This document shows positions 28,446 through 44,401 of a stretch of 62,000 bases of DNA, one piece after another. The notes beneath the pieces are model-generated. The model was given only the letters and a program-made list of their open reading frames with translations, had not been told where the DNA came from and did no database searches. Origin of the DNA: Lingula anatina (Eukaryota; Brachiopoda; Lingulata; Lingulida; Lingulidae). Positions within the stretch are counted from its first letter, which is position 1; each line of letters starts with the position of its first letter. The translations under genes and the position numbers were made by a program. Where the stretch lies: assembly GCF_001039355.2 (NCBI RefSeq), contig NW_019775480.1, positions 565,137 through 627,136 of the forward strand, in the 5' to 3' direction.

Positions 28446-28492
<47 letters not shown>
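28446..28492. repeat. (GT)n microsatellite
   Basis: An uninterrupted GT run of about 47 bp, 300 bp upstream of the TRIM start codon. Confidence 0.95.
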
Positions 28493-28493
<1 letters not shown>

Positions 28494-28788
28494 AATTGCA
28501 ATCTGGCTAGATTTTAATTTTACATGTGACACATATAAATAATTTTTCATCATATCTTCAGTAGCATTTATTAACTTACATATTTTCTCACAAAGTATGA
28601 GTACTTAAAATACAAGCAAAATATTTAGAAATATAAAAAATATACAAATCTCTAATGATATGCTTAATTTAAAAAAAATGTCATTGAAGCAAAAAAACAA
28701 AGTACCCTGGCCTTGAAAGAGATCCAACTGGCTTATAGATAAGATATAACTCTGCTCTACAGAGAACAGTTTGCTCCACACCCCCAAG

Positions 28789-30741
28789 ATGGCTACAGCT
28801 CAAGCAAGCAGAGATGACGAAGAAAGCTTACGAGCCAAAATAACTGAACATTTTGACAGCTGTCCATTATGCCTTGTGGAGCACAAAGATCCGACAGATT
28901 TACCATGCAGGCATACATTTTGTAAAGGTTGTCTGAAGACTTGTATTTCTGATTTAACACCAGGAAGTAAATTCCAATGTCCCATGTGTCAGAAAGAAAC
29001 TGAAGTTCCTGAAGATGGACTTGAGGGCTTTGCTCACAATTTCTACATTGAAAGTTTGCAGGACACTGTACTTCAGTCAACACATAAGAAAAAGTGCAGC
29101 ACTTGTGCCTTGTCTTTTCAAACTGAAACTGTAGCAGCATCAAAATGTATCACCTGTCATGACTACCTATGTGAGAGGTGTTCTCCCTTCCACTGTGGTA
29201 GCAGACTCACTAAAGACCACAGAGTACTCACCTTTCAACAGCTTTACAGCAGCGCGTATCAAAAAGAGATCCAAGAGCAGAAAAAGATTATCTGCCCAGA
29301 GCACAAGCATGAGATGATAAGATATTTTTGTTCAGACTGCAACATCCCCATTTGTTGTGACTGTAGAGATCTACACCATGATGGTCACAAACATATCTCT
29401 CTTCAAAAAGCTGCAGAGATTGTAAAACCAAAACTTCAGACAAAATTTCATGGGATTGAGAGAAAATTAGTAACAGGTGAGAAAACATTAGTTACAATTG
29501 ATGAAACACTGGAAACCCTCCAAGAAAATGAAAACTCTGTTCAGCAGCAGATAAAAGCTCGTGCAGTTCACCTACACCAAATCGTAGACCAAGGAGAGAA
29601 GACCTTACTACAGGAGGTTCATCAAACCATGAGTGCTCACAGAAATAATTTACAAGCTTCCCGCAAAAACTGCAGTGCCACGTGCTCCTCCATCAAAACC
29701 ACAGCAGATGCAGTAAACAACATCCTTCAGCATGGTGCCCCCATAGATATCCTCATGTTACAACACCAACTTGGACAGAGACTAGATGAGCTACAGTCCA
29801 CTTCAGCTGTGGACGAAATTCCCGAAGAACTAAATCTCACACTCACCACCAACACAGAATTGGACCAAGAGATATCCAGTGGGGCTGGCCTGGGGAATTT
29901 GCAGATATCTAGACACCCAGCTTTGCCCAAGTTCAAACCACAGGCTGAATGTATGCTAGAGTTTGACACTGGGTTGACACCTGGGGACATTTCAGTGAGT
30001 CCAAATAGGGAGTATGTTACTACCCATGGCATCCATAACAACGTCAAGGTTTTTAGTTCAGATGGTACATTAAGAAAAGAGATCACTAGTGTTTCAGATA
30101 TACAGCTGACATGTCCAGTAGGGATCCGTCACTTCCCTGATGGAAGGATGGTTCTATCTGATACAGACAACAACAAACTGTTCATCCTGTCACCACAATG
30201 GGAAGCACAGCAAACTGTAGATGTTCACAGCCCAAGGGGTGTGGCTTTCAATAACAGCTGCACTAAGATTGCTGTGGCACAGGGTTATAATGAAAAGTCT
30301 GTGAGTGCGTTCAGTATTGATATCAAAGGGAAAATAACTTCAACTGATGTGATAAAGGACAAAGATGGGAAACAGTTGTTCAATGCACCATATAAAGTGG
30401 CATATATGAGGAACGGGTGCCTTGTTGTTAGTGATGTAACACAAAAGAAACTTCACATCCTAACCCCATCTGGTGACCTACTGTATCAGTACACAGGACC
30501 TGATGACCAGTTAGGCCGACCTTATGGTGTCTGTGTTGATGCATATGACAACATACTGGTCACTGATTATGATAACAACTGCATACACCTTGTATCCCCA
30601 TATGGGAAGTTCATCCAGTACATAGCAACTGACGTTGATGGATTATATGAACCATGGGGATGTACCATCAATCAGGATGAAGATCTGGTTGTGACTGAAC
30701 TTCATGGGAAAGTGAAAGTATTCAGATATTTGAAAAAATGA
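28789..30741 (+). CDS. TRIM-NHL protein (RING, two B-boxes, coiled coil, NHL-like propeller), intronless
   Basis: 650 residues in one exon. The ATG at 28789 has a good context (CAAGATGG); the frame is open a little upstream but without an ATG. Domains: C3HC4 RING at 25-67 (C25-x2-C28, C40, H42, C45-x2-C48, C64-x2-C67); B-box 1 at about 103-147; B-box 2 at about 169-202 (CPEHKHE ... CSDC ... HHDGHKH); coiled coil at about 205-330; and a C-terminal NHL-like beta-propeller from about 395 to the end, clearest in LGRPYGVCVDAYDNILVTDY. There is no filamin domain. The family are E3 ubiquitin ligases whose propeller binds protein or RNA; the target here is unknown. Intronless TRIM2/TRIM3-like genes are strongly expanded in lophotrochozoans and amphioxus, so this is probably a lineage-specific paralogue. 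An AATAAA lies 211 bp downstream. Confidence 0.93.
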   Translation: MATAQASRDDEESLRAKITEHFDSCPLCLVEHKDPTDLPCRHTFCKGCLKTCISDLTPGSKFQCPMCQKETEVPEDGLEGFAHNFYIESLQDTVLQSTHKKKCSTCALSFQTETVAASKCITCHDYLCERCSPFHCGSRLTKDHRVLTFQQLYSSAYQKEIQEQKKIICPEHKHEMIRYFCSDCNIPICCDCRDLHHDGHKHISLQKAAEIVKPKLQTKFHGIERKLVTGEKTLVTIDETLETLQENENSVQQQIKARAVHLHQIVDQGEKTLLQEVHQTMSAHRNNLQASRKNCSATCSSIKTTADAVNNILQHGAPIDILMLQHQLGQRLDELQSTSAVDEIPEELNLTLTTNTELDQEISSGAGLGNLQISRHPALPKFKPQAECMLEFDTGLTPGDISVSPNREYVTTHGIHNNVKVFSSDGTLRKEITSVSDIQLTCPVGIRHFPDGRMVLSDTDNNKLFILSPQWEAQQTVDVHSPRGVAFNNSCTKIAVAQGYNEKSVSAFSIDIKGKITSTDVIKDKDGKQLFNAPYKVAYMRNGCLVVSDVTQKKLHILTPSGDLLYQYTGPDDQLGRPYGVCVDAYDNILVTDYDNNCIHLVSPYGKFIQYIATDVDGLYEPWGCTINQDEDLVVTELHGKVKVFRYLKK

Positions 30742-30951
30742 CATGCACTTTAAAATGTTCAGAAACTGAAGATTAATATGTAGTTTTTCAGGTATATTTT
30801 AAAGAACAAGGTATATACATAGACGTAAATTCAGCGCTGACAGATACTTATATTTTTTAAATTAGCTGTGATAAAATAATGTTTCATTTTCAAATGGAAT
30901 GAAAAAAATTGTATTGCATAAAGTGCAAGGAAAAGGAAATGGGTGTTTTAC

Positions 30952-30957
30952 AATAAA
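30952..30957 (+). terminator. Polyadenylation signal AATAAA for the TRIM gene
   Basis: The hexamer lies 211 bp after the TGA stop and is followed by a T-rich stretch, a normal arrangement for a short 3' UTR. Confidence 0.55.
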
Positions 30958-31693
30958 TAATAAGTTTATTGATACATGTAACAGACTTAAAATAGATTTT
31001 TTTTTCATCTGCAGATGATGAAATGCTTATAAGTGCAAGTAAAGATGTAAGAAATGACGTAAAGGAAAATTTAAAGAATACCCTAAAGTAAGACGTGTTA
31101 AAAGATGTTCATTTGAAGGCTATCCAGTGTGTAATGATAAGAATCAGAAAATTATCTGTGACACCAATTAACATTAGTTCTTGTATCATAACTAATATCC
31201 TTCATTTGTTTTGAATAACAATTATGATACTTAATATAAGTGCAAAGATATATTTCAAATAAGATAAAGGTCTGAACATCAAATGGTTCTGTAGTCTGCA
31301 GTAAAATTTGAATTTCTCATAAAATAATGATCTTATGATTTTTTTTCTCTTTTTATTTGTTTATTTAAAGGGATAACAACTGATCGTGACAAAGACGAGC
31401 CTAACCATCAGTACAGGATATTGGTTTGTGACCTTGATGGGCAATTAGGCTTGGTCTTTGCGCCACGCATGAACAGCAGTCAATCTACCACACCTGGGTC
31501 TTTTGTTTTTGACAACTGTTCAATGGTCATTGAGGTGCTTGTTCAAGACTACAGACTGATGTCTACTAGCACTACCAGTGGCTACATTAGTAGCGTTCCC
31601 CCAATCCATGGTTTTCTGTCTGTGCGTACGTACCCTGAAAATGGTTAGCCTCACTGATGAGAACACTGGCCGTTTCTCACCCCTCTCTACGAT

Positions 31694-31855
31694 TACCCCT
31701 GACCTGGTCTGTTGCGACGAACCACACTATAGTCATTAATTGAGATAATTTCATCTGGTGTGTCCTCTTTAAGCCAACTTTCAGTCACACAAGCTACATC
31801 AATATTTTCTGTAGTGTAAGGCTAAATTCATCAAGTTTATTTGCTAATTAGGCTC
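31694..31855 (-). mobile_element. Non-LTR retrotransposon (LINE) endonuclease fragment
   Basis: On the minus strand one frame reads LANKLDEFSLTLQ and, after a frameshift, NIDVACVTESWLKEDTPDEI followed by ISINDYSVVRRNRPGQG and a stop. The VTESWL motif after NKLDEF is typical of the AP-endonuclease-like domain at the start of LINE ORF2. It is frameshifted and truncated, so dead. Sequence at 31380-31660 next to it also looks repetitive but was not classified. Confidence 0.65.
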
Positions 31856-31893
31856 TGGTTTTGGTACAGAGTATGACTGGTAATTGCCATTTG

Positions 31894-31898
<5 letters not shown>

Positions 31899-31953
<55 letters not shown>

Positions 31954-32209
31954 NNNNNNNNNNNNNNNNNNNNNNNNNNNNNNNNNNNNNNNNNNNNNNN
32001 NNNNNNNNNNNNNNNNNNNNNNNNNNNNNNNNNNNNNNNNNNNNNNNNNNNNNNNNNNNNNNNNNNNNNNNNNNNNNNNNNNNNNNNNNNNNNNNNNNNN
32101 NNNNNNNNNNNNNNNNNNNNNNNNNNNNNNNNNNNNNNNNNNNNNNNNNNNNNNNNNNNNNNNNNNNNNNNNNNNNNNNNNNNNNNNNNNNNNNNNNNNN
32201 NNNNNNNNN
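31899..32209. other. (AT)n run followed by an assembly gap of 256 Ns
   Basis: An AT run (31899-31953) leads straight into Ns (31954-32209), and the far side begins with a G-rich stretch. The true distance and content are unknown. Open frames crossing the gap are meaningless. Confidence 0.98.
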
Positions 32210-35200
32210 GGGGAGGGGGGGGGTACTCACTCACTGTCATGATCGTGCGTTCTTTATTCCGTTTCAAGTTAGTATAAGCTCTTATTTTCATATGGACGCG
32301 TTTATTCCCCTGAATTTCCTAAATGTCCACTGGACTGGTATGGTCACTATAAAACTGCCAAAATATAGGCGTTTTGTGCAAGTAGTAGGAGTGGATTATA
32401 TTATTTTCGAATCAGCGGATCTAAAACAAACAAAGTTTATTAATAAACGAGCAATATATTCGTAATTAAAGCCTATTTGCCTGTTTGACTGCATTTAAAC
32501 TAAGACGCAACTGACCATAATGTGTGTTTGATTGACGGGGCTGGTTTAGAGATGTGCTGCATACCTTGTTGGTATTTATACCTAGGCTTTCACAGCTGTA
32601 TATCCCATATCATTCAGATAATGTTCAAGTGATGTTTTGCTACAGGATGACAACTTAGCATCCCAATTGTATTGCTTTAGGAGCGTACAGTGAAGGGAAT
32701 ATCATGAAAACCCAGTGATCTGACCAAAGACATTGTGGCGATTTGATAGACTAATGGTAGAGGACAGATCCAGTATAACTACGTAGTATAAGTATGCATA
32801 CCAATGCAATTTACTGTTACACAACGCCGTACTCCCTTGGGCAAAATTAAAGGCTAACATCCCCGTTTCAATTTACCACTTCAAGGGAAAGATTCAGAAC
32901 AGCGCCCTGGCCTGAATTTTGATCTTACAAACTGACCCCTGGAAACCACAACATTTTCTTTCATGCCCGAAATCTCTGAATTTAAATACTCGATCCCCAC
33001 CATTAAAAGTGCCACCGACCCTCACATTGACTGCCTCTCTTGTTATAGAGCACAATTCAAATTAATTTAAAAGAGACAAACCTAGCTGTTATTACAGAAT
33101 CGGGATTCTTGTCTCGACTCCAGGGACGTCTCAATTTCTTTTTCGCCCTATATATATCTTATTCAGTTGAATGGTCTTTATCGCAGCATCTATATTTAAG
33201 TTCATTAAAAACCACAAATCAAACGAATTGTGTGTACGCGCCGTAATGTACATGATCTTTGGATGGTTATTTTAAGTAATCCGATGTTGATAATTTCGAA
33301 TCATATACATTATAGTAGATGTGCGTACATGGAAAGCATAAAAACAGACTAAAGGCATTTTCACGTCGATCATTATACCGTTTTATTTGCATCTCATCTG
33401 TAGCAAGTCCCGCATAACGCTATCTCAAAAATTGGTCACTTTATGACCCTTTAAAACACCGCTACAGATGTAGACACTCCAACCCAATCAGTCAAGTTCG
33501 ATGTGAGAAAACTTTCAACCAAACATGAAAATGCGAGCCACATATATTTTGATTAATATCGGAATAAATATATGACACGTTCCATTACTTTCACTGGTTT
33601 ATGTCATTGTACCCTCTAACAGGGAAAGCATTCAGCAGTTATTAAAAGTAATATGAAACATTAATAAAAACGTTATGCAAAACGTGAGCGGTTGTGATAA
33701 GTTAATTTACGCTCTCATCTTTCATATGAAAAAAAAATGACTATTTCTTACAAGAGTTCAGGGTGGGAGGGGGAGCATAAGGGCATAGCAACTATTATGT
33801 TATGAAATAAAGATTTGAAATAAAAAAGTCAAGTTGAGCCTTTCTACTGATATACTTTATCGTGTTTCGTGACTATCTAGCTTGGTCGGTTAAGAAGATA
33901 TATACCCCCCGCCCACACTTACTTCAACCTGTAATAAGATTGGAAAGTCGGTAGTCTGGCTCGGGCAATAAAATCTCACTATCTCCACATCTGGTTTCTA
34001 TCAAGCGCGTTCAGAGCTTCAGAGCTTAGGACAAATATATTGCTCCTCGGGCCAGGAAATCTAGGAGGGGTAGTAGAGGAACATGTCTTCTCAATATGGA
34101 AAGCTATATATTTTTGGTAATTTCCTTTGTAACATTTACAAACACTATAAAATATCCTATCTCGAATTAATATCATGTTCACACATTTCTGTAAATATCC
34201 TGAATTTAAATACTAATGTTAAATGTCAGAGACTTTGATTCATGACGAGAGAGAGAGAGAGGTTAAGACATTCTGTAAATGTCCCGAACTAGAGGAGAGT
34301 GCTATAAACTAAACCCATCTTGGCAATAACCCGTAGACAGTTAGCCTGCAGAGTGGTTTATAGTTATTATGATCAACATAATTGTTTATATTTTTAATAA
34401 TATCAAACAATTTTACTGTTTGCAGCTATACCTGTTTGGAACCTGTACTCTGCGCCATTTAATAGCCATGGTGCAAAGTAGTGATATTGTAAAATCCTGC
34501 AATTAAATTTTATTAGATGGTTGAATACAACATCAGTAATAGAACAGTAATAGAATTCAGTATAATGATACTGAATTGTTGTAAAGACATGTCGGAAGCA
34601 GGGTGACCATATATGCTCGGAATATTATCCGTGAGGGAAATTTCTCGAGTTTGCTCACTGCCCTGTGAAGCCATATTTTGTGGCCTGAGATGCCGTATCC
34701 GTTACTTCGTGACCTGACCTGTCAAAAGCACGTCTGCGCACTCTTTACATCTTTCGATTCTTCCACATTAATCAAGATACGGAGTATTAATTACAATTGA
34801 CCCGGGGGGGGGGGGCATGAAGGGAATAAATAATTATAAGTAGTATCCTTGCGACAGAAGGTTACTCTGCAATTTATATCTTTCAATTTATGCTGTGAAA
34901 TAATAGCCAGCTAGTCCGTTGATCTCGCGAATCAACCAAATGATCGTTAGTTGAGTTGCTCAACTGCAAGTAATTAATCCCCTCCCCTCCCCCGAACGTC
35001 ATACTGGCAGGTTTCCAAATGAAGACTATACCGCAGAAAAAGTTTGGGGCCCAAAAGAGAGTCAGCCAAGGACACGTTTGGGGTACACGTTAGAGCACGT
35101 CATGATGGACAGTAACAGGTGTAGGACCAGAACAGAGCCTCTGGTAAACAGTTTAGAACCAAGGGACCGAACTTGATTTAAGGACCAGAAGAGAGGCTTT

Positions 35201-36057
35201 ACATAACGGTAACACTCACTTATTCAATATAGTTATCAGCAAATATTTTCTAACATCTTTTGAGATCAAGAATGCTGCATTAAAAGTGTAAATATTAGTG
35301 AGTCTACTAGTTGATATCGATGCACTTCCACAATCACTGCTTCAGTATATACTGTTTGCTTACAATAAAATGTCTTCTCAATATGCAAACTAAACACTCG
35401 GGCCTAAAGCAGCAAAACCTGCTGCCATGTGAATACAGTGCACACACTGCACATTCATATGAACAGAACAAAAAGATATAACCGTCTAACGTAATCAGGA
35501 AAGTGGGAATAATGCTGCAAAGCTGTATCACGTACTAAGGGTAGACACAAGAACCAATTACCGGTCTTAAATTGGTTCATTTCGGCACATAAAATTCATT
35601 TCAAAGGTGGATTTAGGGGAGGGGTCAGGGGGGACCTGACTCCCCCTTCGATTTCTGAAAAAATCACACCAATAGTCCCCTCTTGAAATTAGAACTTTAA
35701 CTAGTTCTAAACAGTACCAAATGGTACCGTTTACCAAAATTTTCTAGGCCCCTCAGCATGGGGTAGGGAGTAGGGTCGACTTTGCATCCCCGGACCCCCC
35801 CCCTTCAAATAATCCCGGATCTGCCCCTGCATTTTGGGTATACATGTTAACTCTTGAAAGTTCTTAAGTTGACAAAAGTATATAACCAGTGGATCGACAG
35901 CATCAAGAGGGGGGTCGGGTCAAGCGTCACCCTTTCACCCTCTCCGCATTATATGTGCAAGGAAAATTCCACCATCGATACAAGGCATGTGGTACTGAAG
36001 ATAGATATTCTGAACAAGGTAATTTTTAGACTCAACTATCTATGTATTGCACATGTA
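32210..36057. other. Spacer without a recognised gene
   Basis: Between the gap and SDR copy 3 I see a GA-rich patch near 34246-34261, short C and G runs (for example near 34804), and a hAT-like MITE at 35602-35830. Open frames are short and show no known motif. Confidence 0.45.
35602..35830. mobile_element. hAT-like MITE, copy A
   Basis: The right end, reverse complemented, begins GCAGGGGCAGATCCGGGATT, close to the CAGGGGCGGATC-type termini of many hAT elements. The left end (AGGTGGATTTAGGGGAGGGG) is a weak inverted counterpart. The interior matches 21675-21870 in reverse orientation. It is non-coding and lies 230 bp beyond the stop codon of SDR copy 3. Confidence 0.6.
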
Positions 36058-38885
<2,828 letters not shown>

Positions 38886-41800
38886 TTTGAGTTAGACTTT
38901 GAAAACACTGCTCAAACCTGTACCTGTATGAACATACACGTGTGCAATCACCGCCGTTCTGTTGACGGAAATGCTAAAAAGGGCGTTGGATAGCATCGGT
39001 TCATGGTTTTGATGAATGCGTTAGTTGTGATTATTGCAGTATTATATGCTTTATAAGGATTGATACTATTATTTCTATGAAAAAAAAAAAAAAAAAGCAA
39101 CAAGAATAACAACAACAACAATAATAATAATGAAATAAAAAAGGTCACTCTGATCTTATTGTCTACACAAGGAAAAGGTGTGGTCATATTGAAGAAAGAA
39201 AGAAAGGCAGTTGTTCTTTATTCACGGAGGCAGCTATTATTATGGTGTTTCTTTTTCATTGGCTACATTGTCGATGAGATGGGTTAGAAGCATATGGTTT
39301 TTCATTTAATAAAATATCTGAAAATATAAAGTATATAAAGTATTTTTGCTCTCTCTTTAATCTATTCATTATTTTGCTACCTCTCAAGTTCCTATGAAGT
39401 GATTTCTGTACCTTGTTGTAGGCCTACATTTAGTTGTGCAGCATTATCTTGGGCCTTGCTACTGTATGCATATTCGAAGATCATATATAACAAAATACCT
39501 AAAGAAAATCCTAAACGCCCACGCACCGATATGAGGTAGGCCTATTCCCGGCACTACAACTCGTCCTTCCTGACACCGTTAACGTTAGGCCTCCCCGTCT
39601 ACTCCCCGTCCCAACATTGTTATCCCATGAAATGTCAATCAAAATTGGTGAGTATTTTTTAAAGTCCAGGTAGTTTTTAATTAGATATTTAAAAATATTT
39701 TCTTTGGGTTGTTCTGTGCACATTTCTTATACTGTGTGAGTGAGAATTTTTTAACTAAATGATGCCATCTCTCAGCTGCCCGGCTCTGGTAGAGAGCACT
39801 GTTTTTCAATCATGATAAAATCCCCACTGGAGCATTATTGAGTAATAAAGTATATTCGTTATGCAAGCAGATTGCCAAAACCCGACAAATTTTTATTGAT
39901 TTTACGACAAATTATTTCTCTTTAGCTCACTGCGATACTCTGCCAACCTGAATATAAGCGTTTCAAAGACAGAAATATTTTTCATTTTGTTTTTATATAT
40001 TTGCAAAAGAAAACGCAATACGGGGGCTACTCAGACGTAGGATTTTTTTACATTAGTTAAAAGTATGCTTAGACGAAAAATGTTTCATCCGTTCAAAACT
40101 CATATAAGGAAATCCGTTTACTTCAACCTCCCCCCCCCCTTCGTATGTTATTGTATTAGAATTACATTGTACAGACTATATGCCTTTGCGGCACAGGTGA
40201 ATGCCACGACTGTAAATCAAATATTTTTTATATCTCGGTAATAAAATAAAAGTAACGGTCCAATAAGTTGCTGCGATTTTTGTTGCACTAGATTTCGGTT
40301 CTTAATGACAACTCGGTGGGAAATGAAATGTGTAAGATGAAATTAAGGGTACTTTAAGGGTTTATTATCATCCAAATACCAAAAAGGAGCTTTTTTCCTG
40401 CATCTAATTATTCAATAATGCATCTACCTTTGTGCTGATTTAAAACAATAACAATCCCTTGGCCTTGAAATATATAAAATATCGGCGTTCTCGTTGCTAT
40501 GTATAAGCATATATAGGCAACTCAAAGCTCTTATCGTCAATTTAACACCTTTCTATTTTGAGGTGAGATAGCAATCGGTATGGGGCGTAACTTCATCCCT
40601 GAACGAGATTTTATCACAAAAATCGGCAAAGTTGACCACAAGTCTATGGGCTATAATCCTGTGCCGTCAAACTACCATTTAAGGCTTTTAAGAAAAATCG
40701 CTGGCAAGGTTTTGCAGTACTAAATGTTGTTGAAACGGTTTGTGGGTGCTCAGTAAAGGGGAAATTTGAGACGCCGATTTTTTCGTTTTTACTCCAAAAT
40801 CGCAATTATGACGTCACCCGTAAGATAACGCTTGTAAATGTTAATTAATTTCGTCACTGGACACCGAAGATTTAGCTTTTATCCAAAAGAATGTATGAGA
40901 GGCAGTAAGTCAGTTTTTTTTTTTTTTTGGTAAACGCTCTCAGTATCCTTAATCACACCACATTTGCCAGAATAAAAACTGCATGAAGTACATTGTTAGA
41001 TTATGGCGGTCAAATAGTCTTGAAACTTGCTCACATCAAGGCGGATATGTCGAGGAAAAAAAGACCCAGATGTGGCATATACCCCTGTACATGTACACCA
41101 ATCACACGCGGACGCACCTCCTGTATATGCGATTTCCACTAGGCCTACGTCAATTATGACATTCTGTGCAAAAATTCGCATAAAACAGAAAAGTTGCACA
41201 GAATTAGCCAAAGGCACTATATCCATATGTGGTTATATCCAGTAAAGAATCTCTTTGGCTTTGGTAGAAGGTTACACCATGCCCAAGTCTTTTGTTCTCC
41301 ACCCCGCCGTGATATGTCGTAAGTCCGATACACCGTCTGTCAGATAGGTGTATGTGGCACCCACATGTTCTTAGCACTTGTTTATTATATACGCTTCGCT
41401 TATTCAAGGTGTATCGTCATGTACGGTGTATGTTACTAAGATATATGAAGTTGTCACATATACTCCGATGGTGTCTAGAGTTCCCTCTTTAAAGTCGCCA
41501 GCAATGCTATTGTGTTGCAGGTCGTGACTTCATGAATCTCGAGACTGTCTGTAAGACGAACTATAACGTGCTATCATTTCTTACTAAAATGTGTATTGTA
41601 CTAAAACACGGCGCTTTCAATATACGGTTCTGAAAATCATACTATTTCTGTCTTGGATGATTTTATTGTGCAGGCATTTGTAACCAGAAAACGTTTACCG
41701 TCAATTATAAGACAATTTGCAAACTAAGTGTCTTTTGTGTATTGTACTCGATTGCTCCAGACAATCAATCGTCTTGTGAAAAACGGTGTAGGCCTTTAAT

Positions 41801-42095
41801 GCACTGCTTACTGCACACAGGATGTCGACCAAAACATCGATGATACATGTAGAACGCTGTTTTGCATTGATTGCTTACAAGGATGAATACGTTAAATGAA
41901 ACGATCAAATGAAACTACAAGTGTAGTAATGAGATGTAGTCCTTGGGGAGGTTTGGTTAACGTCTCAGACATCGCAAGAAATTGGTTAGAAACTAAATTC
42001 TGTAACACCGCCAAAATTCTACTTCTAAATTGCAAGCTGTCATGAAGTGTCAGATATAAATCTCCTTTACAGTGTGAGAGATTGGGTTTGTGCCG

Positions 42096-42098
<3 letters not shown>

Positions 42099-42146
<48 letters not shown>
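42099..42146. repeat. (GA)n microsatellite
   Basis: An uninterrupted GA run of about 48 bp. The RERERE and SLSLSL translations across it are artefacts. Confidence 0.95.
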
Positions 42147-42149
<3 letters not shown>

Positions 42150-43406
42150 TCGGTCCAGCTGTCACTAAGGACACAAGGATATTAGTAGGCCTACATAAAG
42201 CCACCATAATTAAAACGAACTCTTTAATTCTTGAAGTCATTATCGTTTGCCGTACGGTGCACAAAACTTTCGTGATTATGCAATGTGGCCATTATTATAT
42301 ACTTATGATACCAATTGACCTAGGTCCATCATGTAAACTATGGACTCTCCTAGAGAGAAATATCGAATTAAAGAAGTAGCAAGCCTCGGTAGACTGTGAG
42401 CTAAATGAAATGTCACAAAGTATAACAATGGAGGCCTTATCTTTAAGACAATATTGACGCAAAATTACATTTATGAAACAACAATGATACGGAACGTTCG
42501 TAAATGGAATTAAATCCAGGAGTGCTGAATCAAGTCAAATCAATATATAATAAAATACAAAGAATGATATTCCTTAAAAGTCTAAACTTCCATTATGTTC
42601 AATGTTCTTCACAATATGAATATAAAATACAAGTAAAAGAAGAGGAGAAATTTTGATTAAGAGAAATAGAATTATATTATGTAGAATTAAAAATCCGTTA
42701 TTTCAACAAGTCCATTAAAAAGTCACTGAAATTTTAAAATCATTAAATTTCAATTATAAATTTCAAAGCAAAAATATGTTGAAATTAATTTTTGAAACTT
42801 TCCAAAGAGGCTGTACTGCTATATGTACAATTTGCACTTTCATGTTTCAACTTTTGTTCAATTGAAATACCAGGGAAATCTCTGTCTTGTTAATGGATTT
42901 GTCTCACGGGGCACAGGTAGCGATGGCAACCGTCTGGGGAGATTTGCTTTTGTCACTCAGCATAGTGCCGGAAATGGTAAACCGATTACTGACTAACTTA
43001 AGGAGGAAAAAGGGCTATATACCGAAAACGTGTGATCCGAAATTTTATAAGTTCTTTTTCTCCTATAAAGGACTAAAAATCAACATAGCGGCCATAGGAT
43101 GTGTATAAAGACGTGTTTTAGAACATTTGCCTTACTGAAAGAAACACTGGTCGGTTCACTATGGCGGGAGTCTGGTACCATGCTCCTACCAGTATTTTGA
43201 GGTCTTACTTGTCTTACACGTCTTCATATTAATCTCACATTTTAAGGCCCATTCACAATGAAACTGACGTTCTACATAGATCGAGCCAACTCGATTGAGT
43301 GCATCAGATTAAAAGATTAACACGCGTCCTCTTGTTTCCAACGTACTCGTATCACCACTAGCTTTTCTGTATTCTACTCTACTCAACGCCAGGAAGAGGG
43401 GTGTTA

Positions 43407-43632
43407 GGGTGCATTCCCAGAGATTTAGGTCGACCCAGAGATTTAGATTTAGAGCGACCTAACTCCCTGGGGGGTTCACGCTAAATTACACTCAGCCGAG
43501 CGCGCACCATAGTTAATTGCCCCCTTACAGCTTTTAGTAGGCGGGACAGACGCTTAAGCCGGCTAAGCTGACAGTAATCTAGTGAAACTCCCCACAGAGT
43601 TAGATCGATCTAAAATCTATGGGAATAGGGTC
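43407..43632. mobile_element. Short inverted-repeat element, TTA family, copy 4
   Basis: A 226-bp unit flanked by TTA on both sides (43404-43406 and 43633-43635). The left end GGGTGCATTCCCAGAGATTT matches the reverse complement of the right end, GACCCTATTCCCATAGATTT. Internal blocks (ACTCAGCCGAGCGCGCACCA, CGCTTAAGCCGG, TAATCTAGTGAAACTCCCCA) match copies 2 and 5. A short duplication (CAGAGATTTAG) lies near the left end. Confidence 0.8.
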
Positions 43633-44395
43633 TTACCTGTTCATCTGATTACATTCATTGAAAGTCCAATATAACGACAGTTTCACTGGGAATGGGCCCT
43701 CGAAAAAAGACATATATATGCCATATAATATATACATTTAAAATCAAGTTATTTAGAATAGAAATATACGCCATATAAAATAAAAAAATAATGTTATTTT
43801 AAATAGAATAAATATTTCAATGAATTATGACGATGGCAAGTATTTCATTGGTCATTGACATTGCTTTGATCACCAATGTTATCTAACTAACTGCAGTTAC
43901 AGTGCCTGCGTGGCTATAAGTTCTGATCTCTTATTCAGTTATTTCTTCTGTAAACCATGGTGATATGTCCTTCTAAGACAAGTTACCCGTGCATAATAGT
44001 AAATTATTTTATTTCAAAAGCTTGCATGTACATGTATTTTGTATTGAACACCTTTGTGCAGGTTAGATAACGCAGCGTTATATACCAGTAAGTCAAAAAC
44101 AAACGTGTTCAGACACCTGAATACAGTAATTAATGACGAGAGAGAGTTTCACTATATATATATATATATATATATGGAGAGAGAGAGTGTGTGTATGTGT
44201 GTGTGTGTGCGTTTGTGGATGTTGTGTACCTGTACTCATGTGGCCGGATACGTTTATTATTGAAAATCGAAATTAAACTCATTTATCAGGCCTAACTCAT
44301 TGCTCTGGCTATCATATATCAATATGATGGCATGATAGGCGAGGAATCTTCCACTATTGAAAATGTTACGCTACCGAAGGCACCAATAGGATCAA

Positions 44396-44401
44396 TTTAT
44401 T
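44396..44401 (-). terminator. Candidate polyadenylation signal for the membrane-protein gene
   Basis: On the minus strand AATAAA lies about 380 bp after the stop codon at 44782. Confidence 0.35.

Larger units (their letters stand above)
26632..28788. other. Spacer between SDR copy 2 and the TRIM gene
   Basis: It contains an inverted-repeat element (27459-27686), a GT microsatellite (28446-28492) and a short palindrome around AAGAAGTTATAAGTTAACTT at 27219. No exon or RNA gene was recognised. The end should hold the promoter and 5' UTR of the TRIM gene. Confidence 0.45.

Noticed and set aside
31421-31648. 75-codon + strand frame MVCDLDGQLGLVF...
   Set aside because: It lies next to a LINE endonuclease relic and looks like part of a dispersed repeat; neither strand gives a recognisable domain.
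42893-43108. 71-codon + strand frame starting MDLSHGAQVAMATVWGDLLL
   Set aside because: Open and with an ATG, but no recognisable family, promoter, splice signal or polyadenylation context; kept out of the gene list.
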